Below the pieces are notes generated by a model. It made no database searches and was not told the DNA's origin. It saw only the letters and a list, made by a program, of their open reading frames with translations. A stretch of 28,088 nucleotides of DNA from Chromera velia (lineage: Eukaryota > Sar > Chromeraceae). Positions 18,852-28,088 of this stretch are shown here, in pieces (position 1 is the first letter of the stretch; every line of letters begins with the position of its first letter). The position numbers were made by a program, and so were the translations under genes. Where the stretch lies: positions 1-28,088 of the forward strand of contig JAHBMJ010000624.1 of assembly GCA_018398765.1 (NCBI GenBank). Direction: 5' to 3'.

Positions 18852-21800
18852 ATGCCTTCCTCCAGAGTGGATCGATATGAAATCAAGAGAATCAAATTCT
18901 TTAATAAAGTCCGGTCAGTCGCAGTCGTGTGTACTCAGGCAGGCAGTCAGGCAGTGGGAAGGGAGAGGTAGCCTGTCTATCCAGTATGAGGCCGTGCGCA
19001 AGATGACAGTCATGCCTGCATCGCCACAATGCGTCATGCGCCTTCGTTTCTTGCTGCCAGAGAATTGGGGTCTCGATGCCCGCGTCCCTTCAAGTTCCTG
19101 CGTTGCTGACATGTCGCTGCCCTTGTTCAGGCAGGCGCGGGTGCTTTCAACTGTTCATCTCCCGATCTTGTACATGTGAATTATTTGGCCTGTGGTGTTC
19201 GGGGGGGATCATCTTCTGATTAATAGAGATGCTCTGACCTCTCCTTGCACGTCGGCCGAAATGTCTGTAGGGTCACATTCTTTCCCTCTCGCCTGTTCTC
19301 TGCTGCCTGTCTCTGCAGACCAATCCTGCTCCAGAACCAGAACGGGCCCTGTCCCTTACTGGCCATTGCCAACACTCTTCTTCTGAGAGGCCGTATCGAC
19401 TTTCCAGAAGACTATCAGAGGATCTCCTTCGAAGATCTGGTTCGTTCGTCATTCTTTTTGCGATTTTTCCGTCGTTCTTTTGTTTCTTCCTTTGGTTTTC
19501 TTGGTCGGGCATAGTCTTTGCTCTGTTTTGGGTGTCGTCATGTGTCTTTTTGGTTCGCTTTGATATTGCAACTGACACGCGATCTTGCGAGCCTCCGGCA
19601 GACTTTTGCGCATAAATGAAAAACAAAGATGATCACGTATTGCATTATGATGCAGTGTCCACACTTGCGAAGTTCTGGAGAATGTGTCCTTTCTCCAGTC
19701 TCTCTCTGTCTTTCTCCTGGCTGCCTGTGAAGTGAAGGTAAGAATCTCTGTAATTGACGGAGTCCGATATTGTGACAGTCTGGCTGACTGACTGACTGAC
19801 TGACTGACTGGTTGTCTGTCTGTCTGCAGGTCTCCCTAATTGGCAATCTCCTCTTCGATCTGAATGCCAACCGGCTGGAGGACGAAAACTTCAAGGCGAT
19901 CCTCGACGGGGTTATCAATATCCTCCCTAAGTCAGTCGGTACGGCAGAGGGACAAATGAAGGCAAAAAAAACGAACAGGCAGGCAGAACCAAATCTGCTT
20001 CATTCACCTAACGTCTTTAGGGCATTCTCTTTTCATTTTGGGCTGTCCTCTCCTTCTCCTTCCAGCTCTGTTTCGATTGATAGACATTGGGCTCTCGGGA
20101 TGTTTTCTTGTCTTTTTGACTCGCCCGCCTGCCTCTGCCCACTTCCTCTCTATCTGCCCCTCCCCAACGATCCATGTTGCCCCTCCTCCTGTGAATTGAA
20201 ATGTCTGGCGTCTCTCCGTGATTTGATCCGCTGTACCACTCACTACCCACGCGCGTTTTGTCGTGAAAATTGACAGACATCACGTTTGCTGGGCTTTTTC
20301 ATTGCTTCCTTTGATGTGTTTTTTTCCCTGCAGGCTGAACGAGGGTCTGGATGTGAATTGCAACTTTGGAGACTGTTTGAAATTTGAGTACACGCCCGAA
20401 CTGGCTGTGTTTGACTTGCTTGACATGAAGGTTGTTCATGGGTGGGTGGTGGGCAGAGAAGAGTCTGCTTTTCCGTTTCTGTCCAAGCTGTACTACAACC
20501 AACTAGTCGAGAAACTAGTCAACCTCTCAGACGCAGAGGCCAAATTCCTCAGGGGAAGTCCAACGGCATCCTCCCCCATGACGCGAAAGTGAGTGGACCA
20601 AAGAGTACACACATAAAGGAAGTTTTTTCTTTTCTTTTTTTCAACGACTGATTTGATCGTATGTGACGAGGCGAGGCGTTTCCTCCTCTTCCAGATTCAC
20701 GTGTTTGAGTGCACATGCATTTTCTCGTGAGTCTTGTACAAGTCTTTTCGCAGTCAGTCATTAGTCTGTAGCGGAGTCTGCCGAGGTTTTCTGTTCGGAT
20801 TTTTTATGTCGTGTGATGATAAGAATTGCCCTCTTCGATCCTCCTTCCCAACCCTTGCTCTCTTTTTTTCCTTGTTTGCCTGGCTGTTTGCCTGTAGGTC
20901 TCGTGAGGGATCAATCGGAGGGGCCTTCAAGGACTTTCGGGAACAGGGGCAGAATGCCGAGCTGGCATGGGCAGGGGCTTCGGCTGCGGCAGGGGCAGAT
21001 TCGCTGCCTCCAGCCGCGCTTGTGCCTGCCTGCGGGGAGCAAGGGGAAGTGGAGGGAGGTGCTGCAGGAGTGACAGGGGGGGGGGGCGAGCAGGACACAC
21101 CCCCTGAAGGTGAAGCCTCTCAGCAGCAGGGGGCTTCGTCTCCTTCTGTGAATAAGGGAGAGGCCACTAAAGGAGCAGCAGAGGAAGAGGGAGGCCTGAG
21201 TGAGGGGGGGGTGGAGGAAGGAGAGGGAGAGGAGGCAGGAAAGGTGGAGGGAACAGGTGACGAAGAAGAAGGAGAGGCTCCACCAGATGTACAGGATGCC
21301 AAAGAAGCAGAAGAGCCTGCAGCTGCAGTACATGGAGAAGCATCACAGGCAGTCGAGACAGTCCAAGAGGCAGCCCCTGTAGAAGCAGCACATGAGCCTT
21401 CTTCCGCCTCTCCTGCTGCGGCAGGAGGTGCAGAGGAGAAGGGAGAAAAAGAGGAAGAGGAAGCTTCTCCAGAACCACTCAATGCAAACCAGACTGCAGG
21501 AGAGACAGAAGAGCCCTCTCCTCCTCCTGCCACAGACACCAACGCCCTCCCTCCTGCTGTCGAGGAGACTGCACCAGAGCCTGCCGCAGCAGCAGCAGCA
21601 GGTGAGGAAGCGCTCCCCCCAAATGAACCTGCACAGGAGGGGGCAGACGTCTTCGTGACCGCAGCCAGCCACCCACCTGACCCTTTTGACGCCCCCCCCC
21701 CTTCATTTCCAGACCAACTCGGAACCGATGCACCAGCAGGAGAGACAGCCACCCCTCCTGCCGACACCCTAGAGCAAGAAGCTCCTCTGCCGTCAGTAGA

Positions 21801-22920
21801 GCACGTTGAAGAGGCGAATCACTCTGCAGAGCCCCCATCGCCGCTTGAATCTAGTTTGGGGGTCCGGGAGGTCGACTGGGAAGTCACACATGCCTCTGAG
21901 GGCCTGCGGGAAGCGCCTGCGCTTTTGTATACAGAGCAGACCCACGGCATGGACCCACCGCCCGCCGCCGCATCTGCCGCCGCCGCCGCTTCGAGTTCCG
22001 CCAGAGTGCCTCCCCGAAGAAGCAACAGTGCGGAAGTCCGTGAGGGTTTGGTTCTTCGTGACTGGTTTGAGAACACGAGCAACCAGCTGACCTTCGAGGG
22101 TCTCTTACAGCTGCGTTCTCATGTCAAGGAGAGGGAGCTGTGCGTGTTCTTCAGGAATAATCACTTCAACGTTCTCTTCAGGTGCGCTGGTGGTGGGGTC
22201 TGGAAGGAAGAGATCTGACGGGGGGCAAGGGACGGGGGGATGGACGGGAGAGAGGGAGGTCGGGATCGTTGTGTGTGTGGCACAATGTCGAAATGAAACG
22301 CTGAAATGGTCCCTTCATTAGCCGCTTCTTGTTTTTTTTTTCTCTCTCTCTGTAATTACAAAAAATCAGTGATAAATCAACATCTTCCCTCCATCACCTC
22401 TCCCCCTCTCTGCAGGTACAACGGTGACCTCTTCCTCCTGGCCACCGACGAGGCTTTCAAGGACATCAAGAGTGTCGTCTGGGAGAGACTCGACGCCCTA
22501 CACGGAGATACGGCGTACTTCAACGCAGACTTCATTGAGACCAACACGGCAGCAGCGGCGGCGGCGGCAGCCTCACCGGCCCAAACCTACCCCCACTCTG
22601 CCGCCGCTGCCGCTGCCCCAGCCATGCCGATCTACCCCCAGCCCTATGTGCCTCACGGAGCCCAACCGTATGCACCTCCACAGGGAGCCCCGCAGCAACC
22701 GTCAGTGGTCTGCTGCCTCTATTTGTTGCCGCCACCCGTTTCCGTCACCATTGGCGCGTTTCTGTTTATGATTTTCTGGCTGCATGCGTGCGTGCGCTTA
22801 CGTGAGTGTGAGTCTGTAATGGTATGCTTTGTGGAAGGAGGAGCACATACCCGCGCGAGACAGAGGAAGCTTCGTTTTCAGTCGTATGTCTGTAAATCTA
22901 AGAGTAGCTCTGTTTCTGTC

Positions 22921-22966
<46 letters not shown>

Positions 22967-23325
22967 TGAGTGAGGTCGGCAGGTAGGCAGGTAGGCAATT
23001 AGGCAGGCAGACCAAGAACGTGCCGGTAGGTACATGGCGTCGGATGGGTACGTCCATCTGAGGCATTCGCTTCTGCTGATGGCGTCCATTCAGGTGACTT
23101 GACTTTTTTTCTTTCACCTTTGTGTTTCTTTCTTTTGCTTCTTTCTGGTGTTTGCAGAATGTACATGTACGGCGATCCTTCTCCAAAGACAATGGCAGAG
23201 AGGGACAGACAGATGGCTCTTCAGATGCAAAGAGACGAGGTCGGACAAGGGCTCTCTCTCTCTCTCTCTCTCTCTGACTGTGTCTGTCTCTGTCTCTGTG
23301 GTTATGTGTGTGTGTGTGATTGTGG

Positions 23326-23376
<51 letters not shown>

Positions 23377-23822
23377 TGTGTGTATTCGTGCAGGAAGCTG
23401 CATGGCAACGGCAACAGCAGGTCGGTTAGGAGGGGAGAAATGAAACCAGTTGTCTGTTTGCTCGTTTGCTTTGGCGTTCGTTTGTTTGCCGAGCGGTCTC
23501 TGTTCCCGCTGTCTCCGCCCTCCAGGGAGACTGACCATCATGTTCCGCAGTGCCATCCGGTTCTCGTACGCCCTCTTGTATCTGAACGTCCTTGTTATCT
23601 AGTTTGGACGCAAATCCTCTCATACATGTACGCACCTCACCACTTCATTTCTTGCAGCAGCAACAGCAGCAACGCATCCAGCAAACGAGACCTCCTCCCG
23701 GTTATCCACCCCAGAGGCCTACAAGCAGGCCTGCGCCTCCTCCGCCTGCCAACAGCGGGAGGGCCTCTGGAGGGCGTAGACGAGATGAGGACGGTCCGAA
23801 GAAGAAGTGCGTGATTATGTGA
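18852..23822 (+). CDS. MINDY-family (MIU-containing) Lys48-type deubiquitinase with CaaX box
   Basis: Nine exons: 18852-18913, 19319-19439, 19830-19930, 20334-20588, 20898-22181, 22416-22700, 23158-23239, 23394-23420, 23658-23822. All phases agree, giving 793 aa. The MINDY catalytic domain shows QNQNGPCPLLAIAN with catalytic C32, then GLDVNCNF, KFEYTPEL, HGW (130-132), NQLTFEGL, and CVFFRNNHF with catalytic H602, followed by LFLLATDEAF and VVWERLDALHGD. Between about residues 190 and 560 lies an acidic Glu/Ala/Pro-rich low-complexity insertion. An Ala/Pro-rich linker leads to an MIU-like helix (ERDRQMALQMQRDE), a Gln-rich stretch and a basic tail ending KKKCVIM, a CaaX prenylation box. MINDY enzymes trim Lys48-linked ubiquitin chains; the tail predicts membrane attachment. 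The family call is very secure. Confidence 0.96.
19784..19810 (+). repeat. (CTGA)n tract before the exon 3 acceptor
   Basis: Almost seven CTGA units end about 20 bp before the splice acceptor at 19829. Each unit contains CTGAC, which fits the general eukaryotic branch-point consensus, so the repeat may supply several alternative branch points. Confidence 0.85.
22921..22960 (+). repeat. (TG)n(AG)n microsatellite in MINDY intron 6
   Basis: A TG run passes into an AG run inside the intron 22701-23157. Just after it, GGCAGGTA-type units repeat (about 22978-23012). Confidence 0.85.
23240..23393 (+). repeat. MINDY intron 7, mostly TC and TG microsatellites
   Basis: The 154-bp intron consists largely of (TC)n at about 23251-23274 and 23331-23359, and (TG)n at about 23359-23383. 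It separates exon 7 from the 27-nt exon 8. The pyrimidine runs may double as the polypyrimidine tract. Confidence 0.8.
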
Positions 23823-24690
23823 GGCCGTGGGTCTTCCCTGTATCTGTTGGTGGGTGATGAAATATAAACACCTACATTGACTGGTCAATCGAACAAGAGA
23901 ACTCGATCATGCGGGTGCGCCTGTACACGATTGCGCGCTGACGCGTAGTTGAATCCACATAAATCCACATATTAAATGGCATACTTGAATTGGCCTAGGA
24001 CTAGGCCTAGGAATTGGCACTCACATTGTTCTGTACTGCTCCGACCCTATTCGTCAGAAGGCAGCCAGAATCTAGTAGAATCCCAAGGGACGTAGTCCTA
24101 GGTAGAGACAGGATGAAACTTGAAGCTTTATATAGCGTAAGAGTCTAACACTGAAGGCTGTATCCAATACTGTTTGCAAGTTGATTTTCTCACTAGGTGT
24201 GATCTGTATTATTCTGTAAAGTTATTTTTATAATAAAGTCTAACTACAGACTTTAGACTTTAAAACTTCATTGGTCTTAAGACTTTAAGAATAAAAAGCT
24301 TAAACATTTTTATTTGTTGTTTAGGATTGTTTAGCCTTCTATTAAAAACATTTTTCAACGTATGACAAAAAACTTTTAAAGTGTGTTTCAACAGTTATAT
24401 TTTAGAGTCTACAGACTCAAACTAGACTTTAAACTTTATTTCACTTTAAAACTTTATAGATTATACCTAGTTTTCTCAGAGGAAATGGATTTTTAAAAAA
24501 TCATTTTTAAAAATGTAGAACTGTTGATTTGATCTTGCTGAAAGTGTTATTTAAATTTTTTGATCTTGATTTATTGCATGATTGAAAGACTTTGTATCGC
24601 TTTTTAGTCTTCCTACATAGTACATTTATATAAGAGTTACTTTTTTAAAAAAGTAACGAGATTTTTCTAGACAGGTCAAGTTACTATACT
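23823..24690. other. AT-rich spacer downstream of the MINDY gene
   Basis: MINDY 3' UTR (unplaced polyadenylation site) followed by AT-rich DNA with many AGACTTTA/AGTCTA words (24230-24480), resembling 14800-15020. CCTAGG occurs as a short inverted repeat at about 23994-24012. No gene is supported. Confidence 0.5.
24636..24657. repeat. 22-bp perfect palindrome
   Basis: GTTAC followed by six T, six A and GTAAC reads identically on both strands (11-bp arms, no spacer). It lies in the AT-rich spacer 0.8 kb after the MINDY stop. Confidence 0.85.
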
Positions 24691-27573
24691 TGAAGTGTTA
24701 TGGATCGTCCCGTGTGCAGAGAGAGAGAAATATAGGAAGTCTTTAAGAGTACATCACAGTTGTAAACAGAAAGAAACACGCGAGCAGAGTGAGCGTGTGT
24801 TGCAGCGCGTTGTGTGCATTTGGTGCGCTAGAGAAGCCAAGTTAGGCAGGACTCATCTTCTGCGCGCACGCCGAGCGAACTGGCTGAATTAATGCAGAAC
24901 TGGAAAGATGTCCCCAACCGGATCTCCGTCGCGCATGCATATTGCAATACAGAGAGACGCATTGAATGCAAAGCTTGCATGCATTACAATACAGATCAAT
25001 ACACAAGAGGCTGGCTTGATTGAGCTTGCTACTGAAAGACTCTGATCAAGAGGTCCGACTGGTAGGTACGTCTTGGGACAGGCTCTCATCCTGTACGTAG
25101 AGCAGACTACACAGACGCAGACACTAAAGTTGAGATCTGTCCAAGAAGATCTAGGAAGTCTATATATGCTAGCCGGTTTGGAGGAAGGACAGATCTGAAC
25201 ACTGATAGCAGAGCTTGGCTGGTGGGGGAGGCCTACCAGGCCAAGAGCCACGTGTTGTCCCTCTGTGTCTGCCTCTCTGTGATGAAGGGAAGCTCTCGGT
25301 GTGTCTTTGCACTCGTTTGAAAGAATTGTATCGAAACGTCTCTATCTGTCTGTGTGTCACTCTATCAAGGTGAGGGAGAGAAGAGATCCAACGGAGAAAG
25401 CTGATGACCCGAAGAGATGCGAAGCTAGATTGAGGAATGCTGACCCGGGGAAAGAGCCAAAGCAGCAGAGAACAGAGTGAGCCACATCCCTCCCTGCGTA
25501 GACGGCGTTGAAACGCGTCGGTGAATATCATGGAAACTGGCTGCCTCGGGAGTGGAAACGTTAGTGCATGGAGAGATCAACTTTGCAAAGAACGCTGGCA
25601 GTCCGCTTTCTTTCTCTCTGCATCGGCATCACAACCAAGAAAAGAGAGTTCAAGGAACTGGAAGAGTTTCATCGTGAAAGTGATTAACAGAAAAGAAAGG
25701 GGGAAGGGTCGCGAGAGACTTCGGTCTCTGAAACGGGGTACAATTTCGCTTCGGCGATGCGACACCTCAGGGAAGAGAAGGAAAGGTGATGGAGAAGGTG
25801 GTCGAAGGAAAATACAGAAAGAAAGAAATCAGAAAGGTCCTTCAACGCGATGCATGGAAAGAAGAGAGAGTCACGGGCCGGTCAAAAAGAAATTGTAGAG
25901 AACCAGTCAGATGCTTACAGTGCCTCCAGCAGGAATGGGGAAATCTTGCTGAAGTGAAGGTAACTTCAAAGAAAGGAAGCCTCTCTATCCGCTAGTCGCT
26001 GAATGGCCCCAAGCGTTTCAAAAACCCGAAGGTTCGTGATGATCGACGCAAGAAAACAAAGGACACGAGATTTCAAAGAAAGGAAGAAGAAGAGAAAGGA
26101 AAGTTGGAAGGTGTCCAAGAAGCCAATATCCGGAAGGCCGGAGCGACAAGCCAGCAGAAACCCTGGAAGAGGGGGTTCAAAGAAAGCAGTGAGAAGAGAA
26201 CTACATGCAGAGGGGAAGGGAGCGTATTGTTTGCGTATCCACCCATCTGTCCACCCGCCAGGACAAACACAGAGACAGAACGCTCGGAGGCTGAGGAACA
26301 CCAAAAAGTGAGTCATGCAGACACCATATGTAAGAAAAGGAAAAGAGGAAGAGAGACGGAACAGAACCGCTTACGTGCATCACCTCTGATTCTTTCATTC
26401 TATCCCTTGACTTATCTTCTTTGCTTGTATGTATGCTTAATATATTGACGTCTCTCTTATTGATGGGCAGAAGAGAGATTGCGGGATATTGCGGGGTGTT
26501 GGCCAAGGCAAACGGAACTGGGGGCTAAATCTGCGTTTGGTGTGTGCGTATGAGAGCCGGTGCATATGAGGAAAGAAAGGGAAAGAACAGTAAAGAGACA
26601 GAGAGAGAAACACCTAAACTGAAGATTCGTCATGCAAGTGACGAGAGAAGAGAAAAACCCATTGAGTCTTGTTTCTTGTTGAATCGATATTGACCTCTTT
26701 CTTTTTATGTTCATGTATGTTGTTAGCTTCCCCCCCCCTGCGGCCGCAGTCAAGGGAGAGTAGCGATTGTAAGTGCCGGAAGGCTACAGACGCCCAGGCT
26801 AGGCTTGCTCTGAAGAATGGATGAAAACAAAAGGGAGAGCGAGAAAAGAGAAAACTTGAAACGTAGCAGAAATGGAAGCAAGAGAGGAAATGACAGAGAA
26901 GCAAAGACAAACAAACTCAACACAGACACAGATAGAAGATAGACCACCGTTGAGCAAGAAGGGAAAGAAACAGAGAGGAAGGGAGGAAAAGCAAGAGAGA
27001 GAATATGAGACGGAACAAACAAGGAAGAAATGGACTTGGAGAGAGAGAAACACTGCGAACAAAGATGAACGGAAAAGAAGGGTACGGAACTTCAAGGAAA
27101 AGATAGAGAGAAACTGAGAGAAAAGGAAGCCAGGTGAGACAGAGAAGTGCATGCATGAAGACTTGCCCTTCGGAAAGCAACGATGCCTTATTTTCTCTCC
27201 GCGTTGGACTTTGTATTTATAGAATGAACCCAAGACTGCTTTTGGGAGAGAATGAACGTGCAAGGCCGGAGATCACTTTGAAAAAGAGCGAATGCAGTCC
27301 GAACTTTTCCTCCGTTGCCGGCATCAAAGTAAAAGAAAGAAGACAAGCCAGACAAGGGCAGAACCAGACAATGCGCAGATTCTCGAACCAACCAAACGGA
27401 ACGATGAGAGGGAGAAAGGAAAGTCTTCTGTGAAGGCATGTCAGTGGAAGCCTGAAAAGATGGTAGAGCAGGCAGGAGGTGCTTGCACTGTGAGAAGAAG
27501 GGAAGAAACGAGTTGGAGAAAGGAAAATGTACTGTTGACCGACCAAGAAATGAGAAGACAGAAGAGAACTGAG

Positions 27574-27604
<31 letters not shown>

Positions 27605-28088
27605 AGAGAAGTAGAAAGATTGAGAGCGATGAGCTCCGAGCATACACGCAAAGCCGAAGGAGAAAAGGAGAGAGAATGGAAAGAAAAAGAGAAGGGAGAA
27701 AGACAAAAAGAAGAGGATTGAGTTAAGCTAAAAATGATGGAAAAATGAAGTGAAGAAGAAATATAGAAGGGAGAGCAACAATCAGAAGCGTGTGTGTGGA
27801 AAAGTTGTTTGTTCGATTCTCACCTCACGTCTTTTTGCAATTTGCGCCAATTAACCGCCCGTCTTTGTCTTTGAATTTGTGTCCATACACATGAATGACC
27901 GTTTCTCGAATGTCAGCTTGATGGCCTTTGGTTTGGAAGCCGCATCCATGCTAAAGGGGCGGACCATCTTGCAAACCCGTGATGAATGAATGAGAGAAAG
28001 GACGAGAGTAAACTTTCTTAATCTTTTATACGTTCGATCTTCTTCTGTATTCTTTGTTTCTCTCAGCGCATCTTCGTGTCATATGTCC
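24691..28088. other. Purine-skewed region without a supported gene
   Basis: From about 25500 to 27760 the + strand is strongly enriched in G and A (runs such as GAGAGAGAGAGAG at 27585-27604). Frames here encode Lys/Arg/Glu-rich sequence typical of translated purine-rich DNA; none shows a domain I recognise. The word TTCAAAGAAAG recurs at about 25966, 26073 and 26178. At 27851-27990 composition returns to normal and short open frames exist on both strands. No rRNA or tRNA structure was recognised. Confidence 0.5.

Noticed and set aside
21120-21767. Long minus-strand frame opposite MINDY exon 5
   Set aside because: It is the complement of the GA/GC-rich low-complexity exon; the plus strand has the conserved domain and consistent splicing.
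27292-27726. Arg/Ser/Glu-rich 144-codon frame resembling an SR-like protein
   Set aside because: Purine-rich DNA yields Lys/Arg/Glu in any frame; no domain or splice support is visible.
1-28088. CRISPR array, prokaryotic operon, tRNA or rRNA gene
   Set aside because: No regularly spaced repeats with unique spacers, no cloverleaf or rRNA sequence recognised, and genes are spliced and widely spaced.

Overview
The window is nuclear DNA of a eukaryote. Evidence: spliced genes with GT-AG introns of about 150 to 1030 bp, a MINDY-family deubiquitinase, a Ty3-type chromovirus retrotransposon, dense dinucleotide and tetranucleotide microsatellites, and a scaffold gap of Ns. The long introns, simple repeats and low-complexity insertion in a conserved enzyme suggest a protist, and a chromerid-like alveolate is my best guess. 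That is inference from style only and is weak. Stop usage is standard: both clean host genes end in TGA and are uninterrupted inside.

Layout. (1) 35-1824, + strand: exons of a degenerate ankyrin-repeat-like gene, with a (TG)n microsatellite in one intron. (2) 1825-14244: two tandem copies of one Ty3/gypsy chromovirus on the - strand, arranged LTR-internal-LTR-internal-LTR with the middle LTR shared. The array sits inside the ankyrin-like reading frame, is flanked by an imperfect 5-bp duplication, and the frame reopens at 14250. (3) 14382-15396: AT-rich spacer. (4) 15397-17404, - strand: two-exon isopenicillin-N-synthase-like 2-oxoglutarate/Fe(II) oxygenase (326 aa). (5) 17405-18851: region between two divergent genes, with an N gap and a two-copy direct repeat. 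(6) 18852-23822, + strand: nine-exon MINDY-type deubiquitinase (793 aa) with all exon phases consistent, a very long acidic insertion inside the catalytic domain, a 27-nt microexon and a C-terminal CaaX box. (7) 23823-24690: AT-rich spacer with a 22-bp perfect palindrome. (8) 24691-28088: a long purine-skewed stretch without a gene I can support.

How it fits together. The retrotransposon copies are dead. They share six in-frame stops and at least two frameshifts, so the element was probably already inactive when unequal recombination duplicated it. Eight further stops are private to one copy, and all are C-to-T or G-to-A changes, which points to cytosine deamination. The oxygenase and MINDY genes are divergently arranged and look intact. 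Their products do not obviously work in one pathway. The most interesting protein is the MINDY enzyme, whose catalytic Cys and His are about 570 residues apart instead of about 180.
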